Part shown: piece by piece, positions 1-6,020 of the stretch
Numbering within the stretch: position 1 is the first letter of the stretch
Layout: every line of letters starts with the position of its first letter
From: Acinetobacter sp. UBA3106
GTDB taxonomy: Bacteria > Pseudomonadota > Gammaproteobacteria > Pseudomonadales > Moraxellaceae
NCBI GenBank assembly: GCA_002365595.1
Contig: DFAM01000001.1
Location: 96,163-103,980, forward strand
Direction of reading: 5' to 3'
Length of the DNA: 7,818 nt
Translations under genes and position numbers: made by a program
The notes under the pieces: model-generated
Databases searched by the model: none
Told to the model about the DNA's origin: nothing
Seen by the model: the letters and a program-made list of their open reading frames with translations, nothing else

Positions 1-566
1 TGAATTTTGCCGGAGGTTCCGAGTTTGCCATATTAGAAATGTGGACCAATCCTCCCAATATCATCATGCTGATGTTCATCACTTTTCTAGTAAATAGCCG
101 GCATTTACTGATGGGTGCAAGCCTGGTGCCTTACTTACGCCACTTACCCAACAAAACCGTTTTTACTGCGCTGTTTTTTATGGTCGATGAAAGCTGGGCG
201 GTAAGTTTGGCAGATGCACAGAAGAAACACAGCAGTTTGGGATACCAATATGCCTTTAGCATGATGTTTTATGCTGGGCTATGTTTTGCCCTCTATCTGA
301 TGTGGGTGGGTTTTACGTCATTAGGCGCAATTATCGGACCGGTATTGGGTGACATTAGCCGTTTTGGTTTTGACATGGCTTTTCCAGCGGTCTTTTTAGT
401 GTTATTACGCGGTATGTGGAAAGGTATGCGCGCCGCACGCCCATGGTTATTCAGTTTGATTACTGCTGCACTGGCTTATTTATATTTACCTTCGGGTTGG
501 TATGTCCCCATTGGTGCGATCAGTGGTATTGCTTCAGCCTTCTTTTTAATCGGAGATGAAGCATGA
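1..566 (+). CDS. azlC: AzlC-family branched-chain amino acid exporter, large subunit (5' partial)
   Basis: This is the 3' part of the large subunit of an AzlCD/YgaZH-type exporter of branched-chain amino acids in the inner membrane. The reading frame (codons from base 3) is open to the left edge. The family-typical stretch NFAGGSEFA lies before the first ATG in the window (39), so the real start is upstream and about 187 codons are visible. AzlC/YgaZ proteins are usually about 230–250 residues, so roughly 50 are missing. Visible landmarks are the signature NSRHLLMGASLVPYLRHLP in an early helix, the conserved MVDESWAVSL segment, and at least four further hydrophobic stretches ending close to the C-terminus. 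The stop overlaps the azlD start as ATGA, which indicates translational coupling and a two-subunit transporter. The exact substrate (valine, leucine, azaleucine or other) cannot be read from the sequence. Family assignment is firm; truncation is due to the window edge, not mutation. Confidence 0.92.
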   Translation, partial: NFAGGSEFAILEMWTNPPNIIMLMFITFLVNSRHLLMGASLVPYLRHLPNKTVFTALFFMVDESWAVSLADAQKKHSSLGYQYAFSMMFYAGLCFALYLMWVGFTSLGAIIGPVLGDISRFGFDMAFPAVFLVLLRGMWKGMRAARPWLFSLITAALAYLYLPSGWYVPIGAISGIASAFFLIGDEA

Positions 567-862
567 TCCATTCAGCCACGCTCATCGCCATTCTCTTTAT
601 TGCCATAACCACCTATCTGACCCGTATCTTGGGCTATGTGCTGTTAAAAAATAGAACCCTCAGCAACAAGCAACGCAAGATTATGGAGGTTATACCCGGC
701 TGTGTGCTGATCTCGGTCATAGCACCGTATTTTGTTAAAGACAATCCTGCAGATATGATTGCAATTGTGATTACTGTGCTAGCAGCCTCACGTTTTTCTT
801 TATTACCGACTGTAGCCATAAGCATGGCATCTGCCGCAGCTTTAAGAATACTGCTGGTATAA
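563..862 (+). CDS. azlD: AzlD-family branched-chain amino acid exporter, small subunit
   Basis: This 99-residue protein is the small membrane partner of AzlC; both are thought to be needed for export in this family (YgaH in E. coli, AzlD in Bacillus). Three to four hydrophobic stretches are visible: about residues 4–28, 43–60 and 64–98. The motif TYLTRILGY (residues 17–25) fits the T-x-L-T-R segment common in AzlD, and VIPGCVLISVIAPY (44–57) fits its conserved second helix. The ATG overlaps the azlC stop by four bases. A Shine-Dalgarno GGAG at 552–555, seven bases before the ATG, lies inside the azlC end, which supports this start. The gene ends 15 bases before the stop of the convergent minus-strand gene, and no hairpin terminator is visible there. 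Length is normal for the family. Confidence 0.91.
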   Translation: MIHSATLIAILFIAITTYLTRILGYVLLKNRTLSNKQRKIMEVIPGCVLISVIAPYFVKDNPADMIAIVITVLAASRFSLLPTVAISMASAAALRILLV

Positions 863-877
863 AAGCCAATTCCGAAA

Positions 878-1195
878 TTAAAGTGTGGGTTTATCGGTTG
901 AATGAATGCTTTTTGCCAATTGTCCGACCAATTCGGCATTTTGCGATTCTACCTGATTGAGTTTAGTCGTGGTTTTATCAATCACTTCTTGCTGAATATG
1001 CATTTTCTTGGCCAGGTCCTGCATAATTTCCAGGGTTTTTTTTAGGTTGTCTTCCAGTTGCATCACTTTTTTTTCTAAATGTTGATGCAATTGAATTTCA
1101 CTGAGAGCAGCGCCTTGATTGGTAAATTGTGCCCAAATCAAAAAGATCACTGCTATGGCTAAAAGGAGAATAAATCCCCATATAAATATCAACAT
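878..1195 (-). CDS. Unrecognised small membrane-anchored coiled-coil protein
   Basis: I do not recognise a named family for this 105-residue protein. It opens with one strongly hydrophobic segment (about residues 2–22, IFIWGFILLLAIAVIFLIWA), fitting a single transmembrane anchor or uncleaved signal anchor, with no lipobox cysteine. The rest (about 30–98) is a charged, glutamine-rich helix with leucine/isoleucine/methionine at heptad-like spacing (for example LEKKVMQLEDNLKKTLEIM), so a coiled coil is likely. This layout is shared by many unrelated proteins such as small division or envelope scaffold proteins, so no function is assigned. No clear Shine-Dalgarno precedes the ATG; the start is chosen because the hydrophobic segment begins directly after it. 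The long helical pattern and lack of internal stops support it being a real gene. It converges on azlD and has the same orientation as the dehydrogenase gene 376 bp upstream of it, too far for an obvious operon. Confidence 0.75.
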   Translation of the reverse strand: MLIFIWGFILLLAIAVIFLIWAQFTNQGAALSEIQLHQHLEKKVMQLEDNLKKTLEIMQDLAKKMHIQQEVIDKTTTKLNQVESQNAELVGQLAKSIHSTDKPTL

Positions 1196-1571
1196 AGGTG
1201 CGCTGCTCGTGTTATTGATTCATGACTCATTCTTTGCCGTGAATCGATGAGATTAAATTAAAAAAGCTTATAATTTTCATGTAGCAATCGAAATGTAATT
1301 GTAAAATTAACTGTGCCTAAATTTTATTTATTATAAGCATTATTTTAGGTCTGTAATCCGCATTTATTTCCAGCAACAAAGGAACTTTATAGCGGTCTAT
1401 TCATCCTACTGAAGACAATGCGTTTACTCAACAATTAATCGATCATAAGAACAAATTGATAATAATTGAGATACAAGTCTCAGTTAATACCCACTCGCAC
1501 TCTAAAATTCAATGCTTTGCGGAAGCAGTAAGCTTGAAAAGCTCATCTGCTCACTTTTCCAATAAAGACCG
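1196..1571. other. AT-rich intergenic region between two minus-strand genes
   Basis: This 376-bp stretch lies downstream of the dehydrogenase gene and upstream of the coiled-coil gene, so it should hold the end of one transcript and the start of the other. Weak elements only are visible. A minus-strand TATAAG (complement of 1267–1272) could be a -10 for the coiled-coil gene, without a good -35. An inverted repeat of nine bases with one mismatch lies at 1214–1222 and 1240–1248. A 5-bp hairpin (1513–1517 with 1523–1527) followed on the minus strand by a T-rich stretch is a poor candidate terminator for the dehydrogenase gene. A 6-bp repeat pair lies at 1316–1321 and 1344–1349. No gene with a start codon is supported. 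Confidence 0.5.
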
Positions 1572-2600
1572 TTATTTATGGGTAAAGGATTCACACAGAT
1601 CCAGTAAGCGGTTGGCATAACCCCATTCATTATCATACCAGGCAAAAACTTTAGCTTGATGCCCCACCACCATGGTTTGACTCAAATCGACAATCAATGA
1701 ATAAGGTGAATGGTTAAAGTCTGATGAAACTAGAGGTTCATCGGTAACATCCATAATTTCGGCATAATCATGACGTGCCGACTTCACTAACACTTCATTA
1801 ATTTTATGCGCTGTAACATGAGATTGAGCAACAAAAGTTAAATCAATGGCAGCGACATTAATGGTAGGTACTCGAATGGAATAACCATCTATCCGCTCTT
1901 CCATTTTCGGCATAACCCGTTTTAAAGCTCCCAGCGCCGAAGAAGTAGTTGGAATAATGTTGTGTCCTGAAGCACGGGCACGACGTAGGTCACGGTGTGC
2001 ATGATCCAGTACCGACTGGTCTGCCGTAACCGCATGGATTTCTGTCATCAATGCAGTATCAATGCCAAAGGCATCATCAATAATTTTAACCAAAGGCACC
2101 AAAGCTTGCGTGGTACAGGATACGCTGGAGATAATCTGGTCCGTGGCTTTAATTTCATAATGATTGACACCATAAACAATCGCAGCATCCACACTGTCAA
2201 AAGGTGCAGCACCAATAATCACCCTTTTCGCGCCGGCGCTAATATGTCGGGTTGCCGCTTCGCGTGAACGGAACAAACCGGTACATTCCAGTACCACATC
2301 AATATTTAAATCATTCCAAGGCAAACACTCAGGCTGCTGCTGACAAAACACCTGAACTTTTAATTGCGCCAGACCTGCGGAAATATGCAAAAAAATCTGT
2401 TCATTTTCCAACAATACTTCGACTTTGCCTTTAAAGCGCCCATGAGTGGTATCGTATTTAAATAAATGAACCAGTGTTTCTACATCTGCAATATCGTTAA
2501 TAGCCTCGATATCAAAATGAAAATCTTTAGGATTTTCAAACCAAGCACGTAATACATTGCGACCAATTCGCCCGAAACCATTAATGGCTACTCGTTGCAT
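1572..2600 (-). CDS. Glyceraldehyde-3-phosphate / erythrose-4-phosphate dehydrogenase family protein
   Basis: This 342-residue cytosolic oxidoreductase has the normal length and all main landmarks of type I GAPDH enzymes. These are the NAD-binding GFGRIGR loop (residues 8–14), an acidic residue at the ribose site (D36) that favours NAD over NADP, ECTG (105–108), the catalytic cysteine in SCTT (C162), the catalytic histidine H189, and WYDNEWGYANR (321–331). The substrate is less certain. DLRRARA (204–210) occurs in several GAPDH branches. RVPTINVAAIDL (243–254) and DFNHSPYSLIVD (294–305) look more like erythrose-4-phosphate dehydrogenase (Epd, vitamin B6 synthesis). The active-site segment reads SSVSCTTQALVP instead of the usual SNASCTTNCLAP, so the neighbouring Asn and second Cys are replaced. 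A Shine-Dalgarno AAGGA (complement of 2607–2611), six bases before the ATG, supports the start. It is divergent from alaS and not beside pgk or fba here. The family is certain; the choice between Gap and Epd is open. Confidence 0.93.
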   Translation of the reverse strand: MQRVAINGFGRIGRNVLRAWFENPKDFHFDIEAINDIADVETLVHLFKYDTTHGRFKGKVEVLLENEQIFLHISAGLAQLKVQVFCQQQPECLPWNDLNIDVVLECTGLFRSREAATRHISAGAKRVIIGAAPFDSVDAAIVYGVNHYEIKATDQIISSVSCTTQALVPLVKIIDDAFGIDTALMTEIHAVTADQSVLDHAHRDLRRARASGHNIIPTTSSALGALKRVMPKMEERIDGYSIRVPTINVAAIDLTFVAQSHVTAHKINEVLVKSARHDYAEIMDVTDEPLVSSDFNHSPYSLIVDLSQTMVVGHQAKVFAWYDNEWGYANRLLDLCESFTHK

Positions 2601-3126
2601 TAGATATCCTTAACTCTTGGGTAGATGTAAACACGACTCTATGTTAATGGATTTTAATGCTAAATCGTTATTATTAATTCGTTTAATCCTTATTTGATTT
2701 AGTATTTATTCAATTATTACTCTCTCGTCTCAGTTATTATGTCTTGGAATTATCTTTATAATGAAGCTGAGAAAAACAAGCTGCATTCATTCTATTCACA
2801 AGCAAAACCCGAGACATGCAAGATATTAAAATCAATGAGCAATTCATACGTAATTCAATACCTGATCCTAAAAACTGTAGTTTAAAATCAACGAAAAAAA
2901 GCAACGTCTGATCATAAAATTTCATCATCAACGGTATAGATTTAACCGGCTGAATCTTTATCAAGATTATGGAATTTAGATAAAGAATCAATGTAATAAG
3001 AACAGTCAATTACATCAAAAGCACCTACCCAAATGCATAAAAATTAAGCAAAAAATCCCCCTAATTCATAGAAATGAGTGAAATAAACCGAATTGTATAA
3101 AAAGTCATATAGATCTCCGAAAATCA
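2601..3126. other. AT-rich divergent intergenic region without a credible gene
   Basis: This region of more than 500 bp separates the minus-strand dehydrogenase gene from the alaS promoter. The dehydrogenase Shine-Dalgarno is at 2607–2611; a confident promoter for that gene was not found. Features seen are an inverted repeat at 2951–2990 (listed separately), a distant 7-bp repeat pair at 2660–2666 and 2696–2702, and otherwise AT-rich, non-repetitive sequence. The longest open frame (2737–3009, minus) starts with TTG, has no Shine-Dalgarno and gives a low-complexity, family-less product, so it is not called. The length leaves room for an unannotated small RNA, but nothing visible proves one. 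Confidence 0.6.
2951..2990. repeat. Imperfect 12-bp inverted repeat (possible hairpin)
   Basis: TGAATCTTTATC (2951–2962) and GATAAAGAATCA (2979–2990) are inverted copies matching at 11 of 12 positions, including a perfect inner 8-bp core TCTTTATC/GATAAAGA, around a 16-base loop. No T-run follows on either strand, so it does not look like an intrinsic terminator. It could be a protein-binding site, a structured RNA element or chance in AT-rich DNA. Confidence 0.5.
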
Positions 3127-3155
3127 TTGGTCGATGCGGCTTTTTCCGTTATACT
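3127..3155 (+). promoter_or_regulatory. Predicted sigma-70 promoter of alaS
   Basis: The -35 element TTGGTC (3127–3132) and -10 element TATACT (3150–3155, one mismatch to TATAAT) are separated by exactly 17 bases. Transcription would begin near 3162, giving a leader of about 115 bases before the preferred alaS start. Spacing and the -10 match make this the best promoter in the window, but it is a prediction. Confidence 0.7.
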
Positions 3156-3163
3156 TTAGCGTT

Positions 3164-3175
3164 TTAAAATTTTAA
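3164..3175. repeat. 12-bp perfect palindrome at the predicted alaS transcription start
   Basis: TTAAAATTTTAA is self-complementary over 12 bases and begins about two bases after the predicted +1. In E. coli, alanyl-tRNA synthetase represses its own gene by binding a palindrome that flanks the transcription start, so the position is suggestive. The sequence is AT-only and may be chance. Just downstream, AAGCCAG occurs twice (3174–3180 and 3187–3193), and TCAAGC (3185–3190) can pair with GCTTGA (3213–3218) in the leader. Confidence 0.4.
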
Positions 3176-3246
3176 GCCAGTATCTCAAGCCAGCTTTATA
3201 AAAGTAAGACTTGCTTGACATGCTATTAGCCAAATACAAGATTTAT

Positions 3247-3278
3247 GGAGTGACTTGGTTGTGAGTACTCGTTTTATG
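3247..3278 (+). promoter_or_regulatory. alaS translation start region with three in-frame start candidates
   Basis: GGAG (3247–3250) is followed by TTG at 3255 (spacing 4), GTG at 3261 (spacing 10) and ATG at 3276 (spacing 25), all in the alaS frame. Protein similarity favours the ATG, for which the only nearby Shine-Dalgarno-like bases are a weak GTGAG (3261–3265). Ribosome-binding logic favours the TTG or GTG. The choice cannot be settled from sequence. Confidence 0.5.
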
Positions 3279-5954
3279 ACATCAGCTGAAATTCGCGAAG
3301 CTTTTTTAAGCTATTTTGAATCGCAAGGGCATACACGTGTCGCGTCGAGTTCTCTGGTTCCTGCCAACGACCCAACATTATTGTTCACCAACGCTGGTAT
3401 GAACCAGTTCAAAGACTGTTTCCTCGGTCTTGAAAAACGTGACTATGTTCGTGCCACATCTTCACAAAAATGTGTCCGTGCTGGTGGTAAACACAACGAC
3501 TTGGACAATGTCGGTTATACCGCACGTCATCATACTTTCTTTGAAATGCTGGGCAACTTCTCGTTTGGTGATTACTTCAAACGTGATGCAATCACATTTG
3601 CCTGGGACTTTTTAACTTCTGAGCAATGGTTAGGTCTTCCTAAAGATAAACTGTATGCCACTGTTTATCACACCGATGACGAAGCTTTTGACATCTGGAA
3701 TAAAGAGATTGGCCTAGATGCCAGCCGTATTATCCGTATTGGCGATAATAAAGGCGGTCAATACGCATCGGATAACTTCTGGGCAATGGGTGACACCGGT
3801 CCTTGCGGTCCGTGTTCTGAAATTTTCTTTGACCATGGCGATCACATCTGGGGTGGCCTACCGGGCACGCCTGAAGAAGATGGCGACCGTTTCATCGAGA
3901 TCTGGAACAACGTATTCATGCAGTTCAACCGTACTGCGGATGGCGTACTGCACCCTCTTCCAGCACCTTCTGTAGATACAGGTATGGGCTTGGAACGTAT
4001 TTCTGCGGTTTTACAGCATGTAAACTCAAACTACGAAATCGATCTGTTCCAGCACTTATTAAAAGCTGCTGCTGAAATCATTGGTCTAGATACAGCTGAA
4101 ATAGAAGCGAAAGCACAAGAAGAAAATAAGCCTGTTGAATACCCTGCATCTTTAAAAGTTGTGGCTGACCATGCGCGTTCATGCTGCTTCCTGATTGCTG
4201 ATGGCGTGAACCCTTCGAATGAAGGCCGTGGTTATGTATTACGTCGTATTATCCGTCGCGCAGTACGCCACGGTAACAAACTGGGTGCGACCGGTTCATT
4301 CTTCTACAAAATGCTTCAGCCTTTAATTGAAGTGATGGGTGCAGCGTATCCTGAACTTGCTGCTAACCAGGCACGTATTGAAGCGCAACTGCTGAAAGAA
4401 GAAGAACAATTCGCGAAAACACTTGAGCAAGGTCTGAAATTGCTTGAAGGCGAATTAGCAAACCTTAAAGGTTCTGTAATTCCGGGCGAAACAGTATTCA
4501 AACTTTATGATACTTACGGCTTCCCGACTGACTTAACAGCTGACATTGCACGTGAACGTGACTTAACCATTGATGAAGCGGGCTTTGAAGTTGAAATGGC
4601 AGCTCAGCGTCAACGTGCACGTGATGCAGGTAAATTCGCCATCGACTATAACAGCATTGTAAAAGTTGAAGGTGAAACCCAGTTTGAAGGTTACGAAGCA
4701 ACTCAAGGTCAAGGTCAAATTGTTGCAATCTATAAAGATGGCGAACAGGTTGACGAAGTAGTTGAAGGCGATGAAGCGTTAATCGTTCTAAACCAGACTC
4801 CTTTCTATGCAGAAAGCGGTGGTCAAATCGGTGATACAGGACTGTTCAAAAACGATACCGGTATCTTTGAAGTTCAAGATACCAAGAAATCTGGTGGTGC
4901 ATTCGTTCACCAAGGTATCGTGACCATGGGTAGCTTGAAAGCAACTCAATCTGTTGAAGCCACTGTCAAAGCAGACCTTCGTGCTGCAACAGCACGTAAC
5001 CACTCTGCGACTCACCTTTTACATGCTGCCCTACGTCAAGTTTTGGGTTCGCACGTTCAACAAAAAGGCTCATTAGTGGCAAGCGAACTATTACGTTTTG
5101 ACTTTGCCAATGATCAGCCGGTGACATTTGAACAGCTGCAAGAAATTGAACGCCTGGTGAATGCTGAAGTCATTGCTAACACAGCAGTTACCACTGAACT
5201 GCTTGACATCGAATCTGCCAAAGCCAAAGGCGCAATGATGTTATTCGGTGAGAAGTATGGTGATGAAGTTCGCGTACTGTCTATGGGTTCAGTGATTGAA
5301 GAGAAAAACTTCTCAATCGAGCTATGTGGTGGTATCCACGTGAAGCGTACTGGTGATATCGGACTGTTCAAAATCACTTCTGAAGGTAGTGTAGCAGCGG
5401 GCGTACGTCGTATTGAAGCTGTGACTGGTACTAAAGCGGTGGAAGCTGCGCAAAAAGTCGATCGTGATATTCATGCGATTAACGATGTATTAAAAGCACA
5501 AAAAGACCAAACTTTGGAAAAAGTGGAAGCTCTAGCGCAAACTGCATCTAGCTTGCAAAAACAAATTGAGCAACTCAATCAAAAATTAGCGAACTTCCAG
5601 GCAGCTGAACTTTTAAGCCAAGTTCAAACTGTTGCGGGTCGTTCAACTTTAATCACAACTGTTCAAAATATGGATGCGAAATCGCTTCGCAACCTGCATG
5701 ACGGTGTGAAATCTAAATTAGACAATGCAGTAATCGTTCTTGCAGGTGTAGAAGGCGATAAAGTGAGCCTGATTGCATCTGTAGCGAAAGACTTTACTGC
5801 TTCTATTAAAGCGGGTGACATCATCAAACACTTGGCAACCGAACTCGGTGGTAAAGGTGGTGGTAAACCTGACTTGGCACAAGGTGGCGCGCCACTTAAC
5901 GAGAAGTTTGCTTCAGTGATGGCAGATTTAACTGCTTGGCTTGAAGCAAAATAA
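3276..5954 (+). CDS. alaS: Alanyl-tRNA synthetase
   Basis: This class II synthetase charges tRNA-Ala with alanine and edits mischarged serine or glycine. Numbering from ATG 3276 gives 892 residues. Order of domains: catalytic core with TARHHTFFEMLGNFSFGDYF (motif 2 region, about 83–102) and GMGLERI (motif 3, 236–242); tRNA recognition domain; editing domain with zinc ligands in HSATH (576–580) and CGGIH (684–688); coiled coil (about 720–790); and C-terminal domain with GGKGGG (858–863). CGGIH differs from the CGGTH of E. coli, but ligands C684 and H688 are kept. About 14 extra residues, rich in E/A/K, lie at about 271–291 compared with E. coli. Start: MTSAEIREAF aligns with family N-termini, so ATG 3276 is preferred. 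The same frame is open to GTG 3261 and TTG 3255, which lie nearer the only clear Shine-Dalgarno (GGAG, 3247–3250), so up to seven extra residues are possible. lysC follows after 66 bp. Confidence 0.98.
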   Translation: MTSAEIREAFLSYFESQGHTRVASSSLVPANDPTLLFTNAGMNQFKDCFLGLEKRDYVRATSSQKCVRAGGKHNDLDNVGYTARHHTFFEMLGNFSFGDYFKRDAITFAWDFLTSEQWLGLPKDKLYATVYHTDDEAFDIWNKEIGLDASRIIRIGDNKGGQYASDNFWAMGDTGPCGPCSEIFFDHGDHIWGGLPGTPEEDGDRFIEIWNNVFMQFNRTADGVLHPLPAPSVDTGMGLERISAVLQHVNSNYEIDLFQHLLKAAAEIIGLDTAEIEAKAQEENKPVEYPASLKVVADHARSCCFLIADGVNPSNEGRGYVLRRIIRRAVRHGNKLGATGSFFYKMLQPLIEVMGAAYPELAANQARIEAQLLKEEEQFAKTLEQGLKLLEGELANLKGSVIPGETVFKLYDTYGFPTDLTADIARERDLTIDEAGFEVEMAAQRQRARDAGKFAIDYNSIVKVEGETQFEGYEATQGQGQIVAIYKDGEQVDEVVEGDEALIVLNQTPFYAESGGQIGDTGLFKNDTGIFEVQDTKKSGGAFVHQGIVTMGSLKATQSVEATVKADLRAATARNHSATHLLHAALRQVLGSHVQQKGSLVASELLRFDFANDQPVTFEQLQEIERLVNAEVIANTAVTTELLDIESAKAKGAMMLFGEKYGDEVRVLSMGSVIEEKNFSIELCGGIHVKRTGDIGLFKITSEGSVAAGVRRIEAVTGTKAVEAAQKVDRDIHAINDVLKAQKDQTLEKVEALAQTASSLQKQIEQLNQKLANFQAAELLSQVQTVAGRSTLITTVQNMDAKSLRNLHDGVKSKLDNAVIVLAGVEGDKVSLIASVAKDFTASIKAGDIIKHLATELGGKGGGKPDLAQGGAPLNEKFASVMADLTAWLEAK

Positions 5955-5974
5955 GACTTCACTTTTTGTGTAAC

Positions 5975-6009
5975 TGATCCTGAAAAGGTAATTCAGGATC
6001 ATGGCTTTT
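5975..6009 (+). terminator. Hairpin between alaS and lysC, probable weak terminator or attenuator
   Basis: A perfect 10-bp stem, TGATCCTGAA (5975–5984) with TTCAGGATCA (5992–6001), encloses a 7-base loop and is followed by TGGCTTTTA. The stem has four GC pairs and the T-run is short, so termination may be partial, allowing alaS–lysC read-through. It ends only 19 bases before the lysC ATG, so the structure could also influence lysC translation. Confidence 0.55.
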
Positions 6010-6020
6010 ATGGAACAACT

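Noticed and set aside
634..939. 101-codon minus-strand open frame across azlD and the end of the coiled-coil gene
   Set aside because: It overlaps two better supported genes, and its residues mirror the azlD sequence in antisense.
1467..1482. Small inverted repeat TGAGA/TCTCA and nearby AT-only repeat pairs downstream of the dehydrogenase gene
   Set aside because: Stems of five or six pairs in AT-rich DNA are expected by chance and lack a clear terminator tail.
1393..1620. 75-codon plus-strand open frame without ATG, running into the end of the dehydrogenase gene
   Set aside because: No start codon with a ribosome binding site and no recognisable protein; it also overlaps a confident gene on the other strand. 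A gene remnant cannot be excluded, but nothing supports it.
2737..3009. 90-codon minus-strand open frame upstream of the dehydrogenase gene
   Set aside because: It begins with TTG, has no Shine-Dalgarno, shows no recognisable domain and has a composition expected of translated AT-rich non-coding DNA.
5663..5962. 99-codon open frame antisense to the alaS 3' end
   Set aside because: Shadow of the conserved AlaRS C-terminal domain, with no independent support.
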